Source: an uncultured Phocaeicola sp. (GTDB lineage Bacteria > Bacteroidota > Bacteroidia > Bacteroidales > Bacteroidaceae). Taken from it: DNA of 64,000 bases. This document shows positions 52,649-61,441 of this stretch, one piece after another. The position numbers and the translations under genes are program-made. The stretch covers positions 124,001 through 188,000 of the forward strand of contig CALUET010000003.1 in assembly GCA_944319745.1 (NCBI GenBank), written 5' to 3'. The first letter of the stretch is position 1. Each line of letters starts with the position of its first letter. The notes beneath the pieces are model-generated. The model had not been told where the DNA came from and did not search any database. It was given only the letters and a program-made list of their open reading frames with translations.

Positions 52649-53353
52649 ATGAGGAAAACAGTATTTTTTATTGCGGCATTGTTTTTTTGTACTGTTGCGC
52701 GTGCACAGTATTTTTGTCCGAATAACGGAACGGAACTTCATTACGTAAATTACGATGATGCAGGGCAAAGCATATCGGAAACAACGGTTTCCGTGAGGAA
52801 TGTCACCGAGGAAGGTTCCAAATTGTCTGCACAGTATTTTGCAAAAATCGTGACAAATAAGGAAAAGAATAATACGAGTTATACGCTATACGATTGGACT
52901 TACGAGGAAGGAAACACGGTTTGTACCGAGGATTTGATGTACGGCCCTTACATAGATTCCGATTCCGATCCGAAGAAATATGACGAAAAAGCACGCGAAT
53001 CAATGCGTGAAGAACGAAAGTTCAAGGGCGACAATGCATTCACTCTTCGCCGTGATGCGAAAGCAGGAGAGACAATGCCCGACCGTTCTTATTCGCTCGT
53101 TCTGAATATGCTTAAGAACGATGTCAGTATAACGGGGGCAACTTACATGGGTGACGAGCAGGTAAGTACGCGCGCCGGAAAGTTCTCTTGTGTGAAAATA
53201 TCCTATTTGAAGCGGACAAAGATCCTGTTGAAATCGGAAACTCTGCGTATTGTGGAATGGTATGCAGAGGGAATCGGTCTGGTCAAGTCGGAATCATTCA
53301 ACACGAAAGGTGAGCCGGAAGGTAAAACTTTATTGGTGAAAATCGTGAAATAA
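52649..53353 (+). CDS. Secreted TapB-like (DUF3108-like) protein
   Basis: A 234-residue protein with a signal peptide (residues 1-19, ending ARAQ) and an all-beta fold. The pattern PNNGTELHYVNYDDAGQSISETTVSVRNV, then RAGKFSCVKISYLKR.. VEWYAEGIGLVKSESFNTKG, matches the TapB/DUF3108-like periplasmic family common in Bacteroidetes, in which a lipid- or peptide-like ligand site is suspected. Function is unknown. It is monocistronic with a strong terminator downstream. Confidence 0.7.
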   Translation: MRKTVFFIAALFFCTVARAQYFCPNNGTELHYVNYDDAGQSISETTVSVRNVTEEGSKLSAQYFAKIVTNKEKNNTSYTLYDWTYEEGNTVCTEDLMYGPYIDSDSDPKKYDEKARESMREERKFKGDNAFTLRRDAKAGETMPDRSYSLVLNMLKNDVSITGATYMGDEQVSTRAGKFSCVKISYLKRTKILLKSETLRIVEWYAEGIGLVKSESFNTKGEPEGKTLLVKIVK

Positions 53354-53393
53354 GCGGTAGGCTTTAGCGAAAAAGTCCGCGGGCTTTTAATGC

Positions 53394-53436
53394 AAATCCC
53401 TGCAATGTCCTGAAAAACATTGCAGGGATTTGTTTT
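53394..53436 (+). terminator. Terminator after the TapB-like gene
   Basis: AAATCCCTGCAATGT pairs perfectly with ACATTGCAGGGATTT around an 8-base loop, followed by GTTTT. It lies between convergent genes. Confidence 0.88.
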
Positions 53437-53454
53437 ATGATGATGCGAAGTATC

Positions 53455-55107
53455 TCAAATAATCTCGATGCCGTTTTTCCGACACAATTCCAGTCCGAGA
53501 TCTTTTAATTTGAACTTTTGTATCTTTCCGCTGCCCGTCATCGGGAACTCGTCGACGAAAAAGATGTATTTCGGTATCTTGTATCGTGCAATCTTTCCCT
53601 GACAAAAGTCTCTGACATCGAATTCATTCATCGTATAGCCCTCGTGCAGTATGATAAAGGCGCCTACCGCTTCTCCGTATTTCTTCGACGGGATGCCTGC
53701 AACCTGTATGTCTTTTATGCCGGGCATCTGGTAAAGAAACTCCTCTATTTCGCGCGGATAGATGTTTTCACCGCCGCGAATGATCATGTCTTTTATGCGC
53801 CCTGTGATGCGATAATTGCCGTTTTCATCTTTAATGCCTAAGTCGCCCGAGTGCAGGAACCCGTTTTTGTCGATGACCTCTGCCGTTGCTTGCGGATTTT
53901 TATAGTAACCTTGCATTGTATTGTATCCGCGGTTACACATCTCTCCCTGTACTCCTACGGGACATTCTTCTCCGGTTTCCGGGTTGATGACTTTGACCTC
54001 CGTGTATTCAAATTCCCTTCCTACCGTATGAACACGTACGTCTTGCGGATCATCAATGCGGCTGTGTGTCATTCCTGGCGAGGCCTCTGTCAGCCCGTAT
54101 ACGCTTGTTACCCGCATAAACATCTTTTCTTCTACCTGTTTCATGAGTTCTACCGGGCAGAGAGAGCCGGCCATTATACCGGTACGCAGGCTTGAAAGGT
54201 CGAACATGTCGAACATGGGGTGATTAAGTTCCGCGATAAACATGGTGGGCACTCCGTATAAAGCGGTGCATCGTTCCTTATGTACCGAGGCAAGGACCAG
54301 CAGCGGATCGAAACGTTCTATCATGACTTGTGTGCATCCGTGCGTAAGACAGTTCATGGTGGCCAGCACTACCCCGAAACAATGAAACAGCGGAACGCAG
54401 ATACAAAGCTTGTCGTCGGCAGTAAATTTCATGTGCTCTCCCGTAAGCAACCCGTTGTTTGCTATGTTGTAATGGCTTAGCATGACTCCTTTGGGGAAGC
54501 CCGTTGTTCCGGAGGTGTACTGCATGTTGACCGTATCATGGCAGTTTACGTTCTTCTTTGCCTTGTCGAGTAACTCATCGTCCACGTTCTTTCCCAGCAA
54601 AAGAATCTCTGCTGTGTTGTACATGCCTCTGTATTTTTCCTGACCGATGTAGATGACGTTTCGCATATACGGGAAACGTTTGCTCTTCAGATGCCCGCGT
54701 TCGAATGTCTTTAATTCGGGAAGCATGGAATAAGTCATGTCGACAAAGTTACTGTCCCGTTCTCCGTTTACGATACAAAGGGTATGCATGTCTGAGTTTT
54801 TGCAGAGGTATTCCAATTCCGCCTGCTTGTAGTTTGTGTTTACCGTAACGGCTACTGCTCCAATCTTGGCGCAGGCATATAAAAAGGTGAGCCAGTCTGG
54901 AACGTTTCCTGCCCAGATTCCTACATGTGTGCCGTGTGTCACTCCGATAGCAAGCAGGCCTTTTGCCATATTGTCTACGCGCTGGTTGAACTGCTTCCAC
55001 GTAAAACGCAGGTTTCGGTCGGAATAAACGATGTATTCTTTGTCGGGAGTTGTCTCGGCCCAATGCTCCAACCATTCTCCAAGTGTTCTTTCTGATAACT
55101 GTATCAT
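53455..55107 (-). CDS. AMP-binding acyl-CoA synthetase
   Basis: A 550-residue member of the ANL superfamily that activates a fatty or aryl acid to the adenylate and then to the CoA thioester. Readable motifs are [11 protein letters not shown] (A3), [14 protein letters not shown] and the C-terminal [10 protein letters not shown] with the catalytic Lys near 535. The size and sequence suggest a medium/long-chain fatty acid or related ligase, but specificity cannot be fixed. It is encoded 12 bases downstream of an XRE-cupin regulator on the same strand, so the two form an operon. Confidence 0.9.
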   Translation of the reverse strand: MIQLSERTLGEWLEHWAETTPDKEYIVYSDRNLRFTWKQFNQRVDNMAKGLLAIGVTHGTHVGIWAGNVPDWLTFLYACAKIGAVAVTVNTNYKQAELEYLCKNSDMHTLCIVNGERDSNFVDMTYSMLPELKTFERGHLKSKRFPYMRNVIYIGQEKYRGMYNTAEILLLGKNVDDELLDKAKKNVNCHDTVNMQYTSGTTGFPKGVMLSHYNIANNGLLTGEHMKFTADDKLCICVPLFHCFGVVLATMNCLTHGCTQVMIERFDPLLVLASVHKERCTALYGVPTMFIAELNHPMFDMFDLSSLRTGIMAGSLCPVELMKQVEEKMFMRVTSVYGLTEASPGMTHSRIDDPQDVRVHTVGREFEYTEVKVINPETGEECPVGVQGEMCNRGYNTMQGYYKNPQATAEVIDKNGFLHSGDLGIKDENGNYRITGRIKDMIIRGGENIYPREIEEFLYQMPGIKDIQVAGIPSKKYGEAVGAFIILHEGYTMNEFDVRDFCQGKIARYKIPKYIFFVDEFPMTGSGKIQKFKLKDLGLELCRKNGIEII

Positions 55108-55119
55108 GCTCTGAATTGT

Positions 55120-55698
55120 TTAAATAGGTGTGTATATTACGGCCAGGATTTGGGCAGCTTCTCCCCGGTAGGCGTGCACGTGGTGGGGAACGATTGAGTC
55201 ATAATAGATGCTGTCGCCCTCTTCAAGGAGATAAATGTTCTTGCCGTAATTCACTTCGAGTGTCCCTTTCATGACCATGATAAACTCTTCTCCTTCGTGT
55301 GCGGAAAGGTTAAACTGATTGTTTTTATCTGGGAGAATGTCGACAATAAACGGTTCCATGTGTCGGTCTGTCTTGCTGCGTGAGAGAGAATGATAGCACA
55401 TGTGTTGCCGTGCATCGACGGCATTGTTGGAAAAGCTGATGGAAGTGTCGGACTTTCCTTTGCGGCAGATGACAGCCCCTGACTCGTCTGTTACATCGTC
55501 GAGAAAGGTTCCTAACCGTACACCAAGAGCGCGTGCTATTTTGATTAACGGCGCAAGTGAAGGAATGTCGATGTTTGTTTCTATTCGGTTGATTTGTTCT
55601 TCGGCCAAACCGGTGCGCTCTGCCAGTTCCTTGACACTCATTTCTTTTGCAGAACGCAGCGCTTGAATCTTTTCTCCTATAATGTTAGTGTTGTCCAT
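55120..55698 (-). CDS. XRE-family regulator with C-terminal cupin domain
   Basis: A 192-residue protein with a helix-turn-helix at about residues 8-62 (EKIQALRSAKEMSVKELAERTGLAEEQINRIE) and a cupin-2 domain at about 110-190 (FNLSAHEGEEFIMVMKGTLEV, EEGDSIYYDSIVPHHVHAY). Regulators of this layout (PuuR/MdcH-like) bind small organic ligands or metal through the cupin. It is the first gene of the operon with the acyl-CoA synthetase, so it probably regulates its own operon in response to the acid or its CoA ester. Confidence 0.9.
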   Translation of the reverse strand: MDNTNIIGEKIQALRSAKEMSVKELAERTGLAEEQINRIETNIDIPSLAPLIKIARALGVRLGTFLDDVTDESGAVICRKGKSDTSISFSNNAVDARQHMCYHSLSRSKTDRHMEPFIVDILPDKNNQFNLSAHEGEEFIMVMKGTLEVNYGKNIYLLEEGDSIYYDSIVPHHVHAYRGEAAQILAVIYTPI

Positions 55699-55800
55699 AG
55701 GTTAAAATGTTTTTTATGGTGGTATAAGATTTTTTTATAAAAAGCATTCTTCTTTATACGGAAACAAATATAGCAAATTTCTATGAATGACGGCATATTT

Positions 55801-55833
55801 CCTTTCATATAACGGAATATTATATGAGAAAGG
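55801..55833. repeat. Imperfect inverted repeat upstream of the XRE-cupin gene
   Basis: CCTTTCATATAA is repeated in inverted form as TTATATGAGAAAGG with a two-base bulge, around a 6-base centre. It lies about 105 bases upstream of the XRE-cupin start and beyond the stop of the patatin gene. It may be a weak terminator for that gene or an operator. I see nothing else in 55699-55886. Confidence 0.35.
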
Positions 55834-55886
55834 CGGGTATGTTTTCTGTGACATCCCTCGGGAGATGGGGTAAAAGATGCTGTTCT

Positions 55887-56741
55887 TTACAGGAAGGGAG
55901 ATAGAACTTTTTCGGCGCAGGCGTAACCCTCATTATATAATTGTGTAAGTTTTTTCGTGTCTCTTTCGATACGGTTTACGGTAACCGGCTGCATCGGCCG
56001 TATGGCAAGTACCGTTCCTTCCGCTTCCATCTGCTCAATCATGTCCAGTTGTTCGTTGTATATTCGGCAACGATTGCTGAGTACGGCACGCAGACGCGGG
56101 TAATATCTGTAAATAAAGCGGGGAACTTTGATGTCTTTTTCCCGGTTGCGGTATCCTTTGTGGCGGGTTAAAACAACAATGTTTTTGGCATAACCTTGAC
56201 TTATGGCGCGTTTGACCGGGATGGAATCTACGATTCCTCCGTCCAACATGGGCCGTCCGTCGATGTTAACAATCGGGCAAAGATACGGCAAACTGCTGGA
56301 TGCTTTTGCTATATCGGTAAGGCGTTTGGGATCTTTTTTCTCCTCCAGGTAGCAGGCGTGTCCCGTTATACAGTCGGTCGTAACCATTTCAAATCGGTCG
56401 GGATTGCTGAAATAGGCATCATAATCATAGGGAAGAATTTCTTTGGGGAATAGCTCGTATAATAACTTTTGATCCAATATGCTGTGCTGAAACCACAGAT
56501 GTTTCAGCCCGATGTAATGGTACTTTTCCAGAAGATCAATGTTGCTGTAACGGGCTCTGCCCCGTTGTCCCGACATGTATGACAGCCCGTTGCAGGCACC
56601 GGCCGATACTCCTATCACATACGGAAAGGTAATTTTCTTATCCATCATGAAGTCGAGTACTCCGCAAGTAAACACGCCTCGCATTCCTCCGCCTTCAAGA
56701 ACCAATCCGGTTTCGCGAAAATGAATGTTCATGGTCGACAT
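55887..56741 (-). CDS. Patatin-like phospholipase family protein
   Basis: A 284-residue protein of the bacterial patatin group (YjjU-like). Active-site elements are the oxyanion loop GGGMRG at 17-22, nucleophile Ser46 in GVSAG, and Asp167 in DGG of the Ser-Asp dyad. No signal peptide is apparent, so it is cytoplasmic. It would hydrolyse acyl lipids or act as a lysophospholipase. A later Met (codon 4) is a possible start. It has its own promoter, divergent from the aminopeptidase gene. Confidence 0.88.
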   Translation of the reverse strand: MSTMNIHFRETGLVLEGGGMRGVFTCGVLDFMMDKKITFPYVIGVSAGACNGLSYMSGQRGRARYSNIDLLEKYHYIGLKHLWFQHSILDQKLLYELFPKEILPYDYDAYFSNPDRFEMVTTDCITGHACYLEEKKDPKRLTDIAKASSSLPYLCPIVNIDGRPMLDGGIVDSIPVKRAISQGYAKNIVVLTRHKGYRNREKDIKVPRFIYRYYPRLRAVLSNRCRIYNEQLDMIEQMEAEGTVLAIRPMQPVTVNRIERDTKKLTQLYNEGYACAEKVLSPFL

Positions 56742-56773
56742 CTTTTTAAGGGTTTTCTGCTGTTCTTATTATA

Positions 56774-56781
56774 CAAAAATA
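56774..56781 (-). promoter_or_regulatory. Predicted -7 box of the patatin gene
   Basis: TATTTTTG on the minus strand matches TAnnTTTG, about 33 bases from the start codon. Confidence 0.45.
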
Positions 56782-56823
56782 ACTATTTTCAATCGAAGAA
56801 TCACGCTTTTATGATTTATTTGT

Positions 56824-56831
56824 TACTTTTG
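56824..56831 (+). promoter_or_regulatory. Predicted -7 box of the aminopeptidase P-like gene
   Basis: TACTTTTG on the plus strand matches TAnnTTTG, about 32 bases from the start codon and 43 bases from the opposing patatin box. Confidence 0.5.
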
Positions 56832-56862
56832 CATTGATAAAATTAAGGCATTAAAGCGTAAA

Positions 56863-58266
56863 ATGAAAGATATTATGTTTGAATCTTCTGTTTATCGAAA
56901 TCGGCGGGAAGCCTTGAAGAAAAAAGTAGGGAATGGGATTATTTTGATTTTGGGAAACAATGAAGCCCCGGCAAATTACCCGGACAATACTTACAAGTTC
57001 CGCCAAGATAGTTCGTTTCTTTACTTTTTTGGCTTGTCTCACCCGGGTTTCGCCGGAGTAATGGACGTGGAATCCGGAGAAGATATCCTGTTCGGCGATG
57101 ATGTAACAATGGATGATATTATTTGGATGGGGGCACAACCCAGCGTAAAGGAACTGGCGCTTCGCGTAGGCGTGGAGAAAAGTTTTCCGTTTTTACGGCT
57201 GAAAGATGTGATAAGCAAGGCAGTGTCTCAACGAAGGAAGATACATTTTTTGCCGCCTTATCGCTTTGATAATATGATGTTGCTGGAGGATTTGACGGGA
57301 ATCCGCGCATCGATAGTAAGACAGCACGCATCGCTTGACCTGATCAAAGCGGTTATTTCTTTACGTTCCACGAAGGAGCCTTGCGAAATAGAGGAAATAG
57401 ATAAAGCATGCAATATCGGGTATGAGATGCATGTTGCCGCCATGCGCTTGTGTAAGCCGGGAGTTTCCGAGCAATACATAGCCGGAGTGTTGGACGGAAT
57501 TGCTGCTTCATACGGCAGTATGACTTCATTTGCCACGATTCTTACGCAGAATGGTCAGACACTTCACAACCATGATCACAGTAATCTGTTGCAGGCGGGA
57601 CGTCTGATGTTGACCGATGCCGGCGCAGAACGTCTCAGCAATTATTGTTCCGACCATACGCGAACGATCCCGGTTGGCGGGAAGTTTACAGACAGACAAC
57701 GCGACGTATATCGCATCGTATTGGCTTGTCATGACAAGGCGCTCGAATTGGCCCGTCCGGGAGTAACTTATAAATCGGTACATTTGGCGGTTTGTGAGAC
57801 ACTTGTTTCGGGACTGAAAGATCTGGGAATCATGAAAGGCAATACGGTAGATGCTGTTTCTTCCGGAGCACATGCCTTGTTCATGCCTCATGGATTGGGC
57901 CACATGATGGGACTTGACGTGCATGATATGGAAGATTTAGGGCAATGTTACGTGGGATACGACGAGGAAACACGTCCGTCCGAACAGTTTGGTCTAGCAT
58001 CTTTACGCATGGGACGTCGGTTACAGGAAGGCTTTGTTGTGACGGATGAACCCGGCTGTTACTTCATTCCGGCCTTGATCGACAAGTGGAAGGCGGAGAA
58101 ATTGCACGCAGAGTTCTTGAATTTCGATGTAATAGAAACTTATAAAGACTTTGGAGGAATTCGTTTGGAAGATGATATCTTGATAACGAAAGACGGATCA
58201 CGCTTCACCGGAGAGAAACGAATCCCGATAACAATTGAGGATGTTGAGGAAACGATGAACAACTGA
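56863..58266 (+). CDS. M24-family aminopeptidase P (Xaa-Pro aminopeptidase)
   Basis: A 467-residue metallopeptidase. The N-terminal creatinase-like domain (residues ~1-170) is followed by the pita-bread catalytic domain. The five metal ligands are visible: Asp in MLTDAGAE, Asp in CSDHTRT, His in MPHGLGHMMGLDVHDM, Glu in TDEPGCYF and Glu in IRLEDDIL. It removes N-terminal residues preceding proline. No signal peptide is seen. It is followed 48 bases downstream by the C1 peptidase gene, so the two probably form a peptide-degradation unit. Confidence 0.94.
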   Translation: MKDIMFESSVYRNRREALKKKVGNGIILILGNNEAPANYPDNTYKFRQDSSFLYFFGLSHPGFAGVMDVESGEDILFGDDVTMDDIIWMGAQPSVKELALRVGVEKSFPFLRLKDVISKAVSQRRKIHFLPPYRFDNMMLLEDLTGIRASIVRQHASLDLIKAVISLRSTKEPCEIEEIDKACNIGYEMHVAAMRLCKPGVSEQYIAGVLDGIAASYGSMTSFATILTQNGQTLHNHDHSNLLQAGRLMLTDAGAERLSNYCSDHTRTIPVGGKFTDRQRDVYRIVLACHDKALELARPGVTYKSVHLAVCETLVSGLKDLGIMKGNTVDAVSSGAHALFMPHGLGHMMGLDVHDMEDLGQCYVGYDEETRPSEQFGLASLRMGRRLQEGFVVTDEPGCYFIPALIDKWKAEKLHAEFLNFDVIETYKDFGGIRLEDDILITKDGSRFTGEKRIPITIEDVEETMNN

Positions 58267-58314
58267 TGATACGAAAAATAGAATATTTAATAACCAAATT
58301 AATATTAATAACCG

Positions 58315-59508
58315 ATGAATAAATTAATCACATTATTGGCATTAAGTATTTGTCTTGGCTCGGCTTCTGCGAAAAGCCCGAAGAAAGACAAACCGGAAGA
58401 TGGCTTTGTATTCACCACCGTAAAGGAAAATCCGATTACATCCGTGAAGAACCAGAACAGATCGGGTACTTGTTGGGCATTCTCTTCAATGGGTTTCTTT
58501 GAATCAGAGCTGCTCCGTATGGGAAAAGGAGAATTCGATCTTGCGGAAATGTTTTTGGTACATAAGACCATGGAAGACCGCGCCGTGAACTATGTTCGTT
58601 ACCATGGAGACGCTTCTTTCTCTCCGGGTGGTAGCTTTGAAGACATCGTGGCTTGTTACAGAACATACGGTCTGGTGCCTCAAAGCGCGATGCCGGGTAT
58701 CATGTACGGCGACTCGCTTCCCGTACATACCGAATTGGATGCCGTAGCCGGCGCTTATGTTGAGGCTATAGGAAAAGGACGATTCAGTAAACTTACCCCC
58801 GTGTGGAAGAAAGGATTATGTGCTATTTATGATACATACCTGGGAGAATGTCCGGAAGAATTTACTTATGAGGGAAAGACTTATACGCCGAGAAGCTTTG
58901 CGGATGACGTTTTGGGCTTGAACATGGACGATTACATTTCGTTGACTTCTTATACGCATCATCCTTTCTATACGAAATTCTTTGTGGAAGTACAAGACAA
59001 CTGGCGTAATGCTTTGTCGTATAATCTTCCGATAGACGAACTGATGGAGGTTATGGAAAATGCCGTAATGAACGGATATACGTTTGCATGGGGAGCCGAT
59101 GTTAGCGAAAGCGGATTTACACGCGACGGCATCGCCGTATGTCCGGATGCCGAGAAAGCAGCCGATCTGACGGGATCGGATATGGCGCGTTGGCTGGGAT
59201 TGAGCGCAAGCGACAAGCAAAAAGAGCTGACAACAAAGCCCGCTCCTGAAATAACCGTTACGCAGGAAATGCGACAAGAGGCGTTCGACAATTGGCAGAC
59301 AACCGATGATCATGGCATGTTAATCTATGGAATTGCAAAAGATCAGACGGGAAAAGAATATTTCATGGTGAAAAACTCATGGGGAGAAAGCGGTAAGTAC
59401 AAAGGTATATGGTATGCTTCCAAAGCATTTGTTGCTTATAAAACGATGAATATTCTGGTTCATAAAGATGCTATCCCTGCATCCATTGCTAAAAAATTAG
59501 GCTTGTAA
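58315..59508 (+). CDS. Secreted C1-family peptidase (aminopeptidase C / bleomycin hydrolase type)
   Basis: A 397-residue cysteine peptidase with a signal peptide ending near residue 19 (GSASAK). The papain-like triad reads Cys53 in NRSGTCWAFSS, His333 in DHGMLIYG and Asn354 in VKNSWGESG. Size and spacing match the bleomycin hydrolase/PepC group, but those enzymes are usually cytoplasmic; here the signal sequence predicts export to the periplasm or beyond. It is followed by a strong terminator. Confidence 0.92.
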   Translation: MNKLITLLALSICLGSASAKSPKKDKPEDGFVFTTVKENPITSVKNQNRSGTCWAFSSMGFFESELLRMGKGEFDLAEMFLVHKTMEDRAVNYVRYHGDASFSPGGSFEDIVACYRTYGLVPQSAMPGIMYGDSLPVHTELDAVAGAYVEAIGKGRFSKLTPVWKKGLCAIYDTYLGECPEEFTYEGKTYTPRSFADDVLGLNMDDYISLTSYTHHPFYTKFFVEVQDNWRNALSYNLPIDELMEVMENAVMNGYTFAWGADVSESGFTRDGIAVCPDAEKAADLTGSDMARWLGLSASDKQKELTTKPAPEITVTQEMRQEAFDNWQTTDDHGMLIYGIAKDQTGKEYFMVKNSWGESGKYKGIWYASKAFVAYKTMNILVHKDAIPASIAKKLGL

Positions 59509-59541
59509 TTAGCAGAAAGAAATAGATTGATTATAAATAAA

Positions 59542-59586
59542 GAACGGCCGTCCCTGAAAAATAAATCGGGATTCGGCCGTTTTTTT
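59542..59586 (+). terminator. Terminator of the C1 peptidase gene
   Basis: AACGGCCG pairs with CGGCCGTT around a loop of 23 bases that has an inner TCCC/GGGA helix, followed by TTTTTTT. Confidence 0.85.
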
Positions 59587-59716
59587 CTTCCTTTTTTCTT
59601 AACTTTACAAATTGAACGAGGACGTATAATGCCTTCTTTGGGTGAAAACAACGAGATCTTTTCAGGAAAACGTCCTGTTGTGTGAAGTAGAAAAAAGAAA
59701 GAAAATAATATATATA

Positions 59717-61441
59717 ATGAATTACAAATGGAACTATCAGCCTCCAACTCAAGAACAACGCGACGCTGCCAGAGCATTGGCAAAGGATGTTGGCATCAGT
59801 CCAATACTGTGTCATTTACTGCGTGAGCGGGGAATTGTTTCTGCAAAAGCGGTAAAACAGTTTTTTCGCCCGCAATTAAGTGAATTGCACGATCCGTTCC
59901 TCATGAACGATATGGACGTTGCGGTAGAACGTCTGAACCGGGCTATGGGGAGGAAAGAGCGCATATTAGTTTATGGAGATTATGATGTAGACGGTACAAC
60001 GGCCGTTTCTTTGGTCTATAAATTCCTTCAACAGTTTTACTCGAATATCGATTATTACATTCCCGACCGCTATAGTGAGGGATATGGAGTCTCGAGAAAA
60101 GGAGTAGATTATGCTCATGAGACAGGAGTAAAGCTGGTAATAGTGCTGGATTGCGGCATTAAAGCCGTAGAAGAAATTACCTATGCGAAAGAGAAAGGAA
60201 TAGATTTTATTATCTGTGATCACCACGTCCCCGGCGATGCTTTACCGCCCGCTGTGGCTATTTTAAACCCGAAAAGGGCAGACTCTACCTACCCGTATGA
60301 ACATCTTTCCGGTTGTGGAGTGGGGTTTAAGTTTATGCAAGCTTTTGCAAGGAACAACGGGATTAGTTTCAATCAACTGATTCCTTTGCTTGATTTGGTG
60401 GCGGTAAGTATTGCTTCCGACATCGTGCCTGTCATGGGGGAAAACCGTATTCTTGCATATCATGGGCTGAAACAACTCAATTCAAACCCGAGTGTGGGAC
60501 TAAAGGCGATAATAGATGTGTGCGGACTCTCCGATAAAGATATTACAATGAGCGATATTGTGTTTAAAATCGGGCCGCGCATCAATGCTTCCGGACGAAT
60601 TCAAAACGGAAAAGAAGCCGTTGATTTGTTGATAGAAAAAGATTTTCAGCAGGCGTTCGAGAAGGGAACCCGGATAAACAGCTACAATGAAACGCGTAAA
60701 GACCTCGACAAAAGCATGACCGAAGAGGCAAATAAAATCGTAGACGGGCTGGAAAACCTTTCGCAACGCCGTTCCATTGTTATTTATAATGAGGATTGGC
60801 ATAAGGGAGTAATAGGAATTGTGGCTTCACGCCTTACGGAGATATATTACCGACCTACTGTTGTTTTGACCAGAACAAACGATTTGGCTACGGGATCGGC
60901 GCGTTCGGTTTCCGGATTTGATGTATATAAGGCGATAGAACACTGCAAGGATTTGTTGGAAAACTTCGGGGGGCATACGTATGCTGCCGGGCTTTCCATG
61001 AAGATAGAAAACGTACAAGAGTTTACGCGCCGCTTCGAAGCTTATGTCATGGAACATATTCTTCCGGAACAAACAAGTGCGACGATTAACATTGATGCGC
61101 AGTTGGATTTCAGGGATATTACGCCGAAATTCTTTTTCGACCTCAAAAAGTTCAGTCCTTTCGGGCCGGATAATCACAAACCGATCTTTGCCACTTTGAA
61201 TGTTTATGACTATGGAACGAGTAAAGTCGTGGGGCGTGATCAGGAACATATCAAATTGGAATTGGTAGACAACAAGTCGAACAATGTGATGAACGGCATT
61301 GCTTTCGGGCAAAGCTCTCAGGCCCGTTATATAAAGACGAAGCAATCGTTTAATATCTGTTACACGATTGAGGAAAACACTCACAAGCGCGGAGAAATTC
61401 AATTGCAGATAGAAGATATTAAGCCGAGTAGAAGTAAATGA
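59717..61441 (+). CDS. recJ: Single-stranded-DNA exonuclease RecJ
   Basis: A protein of about 574 residues from the ATG at 59717; the upstream in-frame extension reads as non-coding. DHH-family motifs are present: VYGDYDVDGTTAV (Asp88/Asp90/Asp92), VLDCGIK, CDHHVPGD with Asp168-His169-His170, then a DHHA1 region (SARSVSGFDVYKA, FGGHTYAAGLS) and an OB-like C-terminal part. It is a 5'-3' exonuclease acting in RecF-pathway recombination and mismatch repair. Its stop overlaps the recQ start by four bases (ATGA). Confidence 0.96.
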   Translation: MNYKWNYQPPTQEQRDAARALAKDVGISPILCHLLRERGIVSAKAVKQFFRPQLSELHDPFLMNDMDVAVERLNRAMGRKERILVYGDYDVDGTTAVSLVYKFLQQFYSNIDYYIPDRYSEGYGVSRKGVDYAHETGVKLVIVLDCGIKAVEEITYAKEKGIDFIICDHHVPGDALPPAVAILNPKRADSTYPYEHLSGCGVGFKFMQAFARNNGISFNQLIPLLDLVAVSIASDIVPVMGENRILAYHGLKQLNSNPSVGLKAIIDVCGLSDKDITMSDIVFKIGPRINASGRIQNGKEAVDLLIEKDFQQAFEKGTRINSYNETRKDLDKSMTEEANKIVDGLENLSQRRSIVIYNEDWHKGVIGIVASRLTEIYYRPTVVLTRTNDLATGSARSVSGFDVYKAIEHCKDLLENFGGHTYAAGLSMKIENVQEFTRRFEAYVMEHILPEQTSATINIDAQLDFRDITPKFFFDLKKFSPFGPDNHKPIFATLNVYDYGTSKVVGRDQEHIKLELVDNKSNNVMNGIAFGQSSQARYIKTKQSFNICYTIEENTHKRGEIQLQIEDIKPSRSK

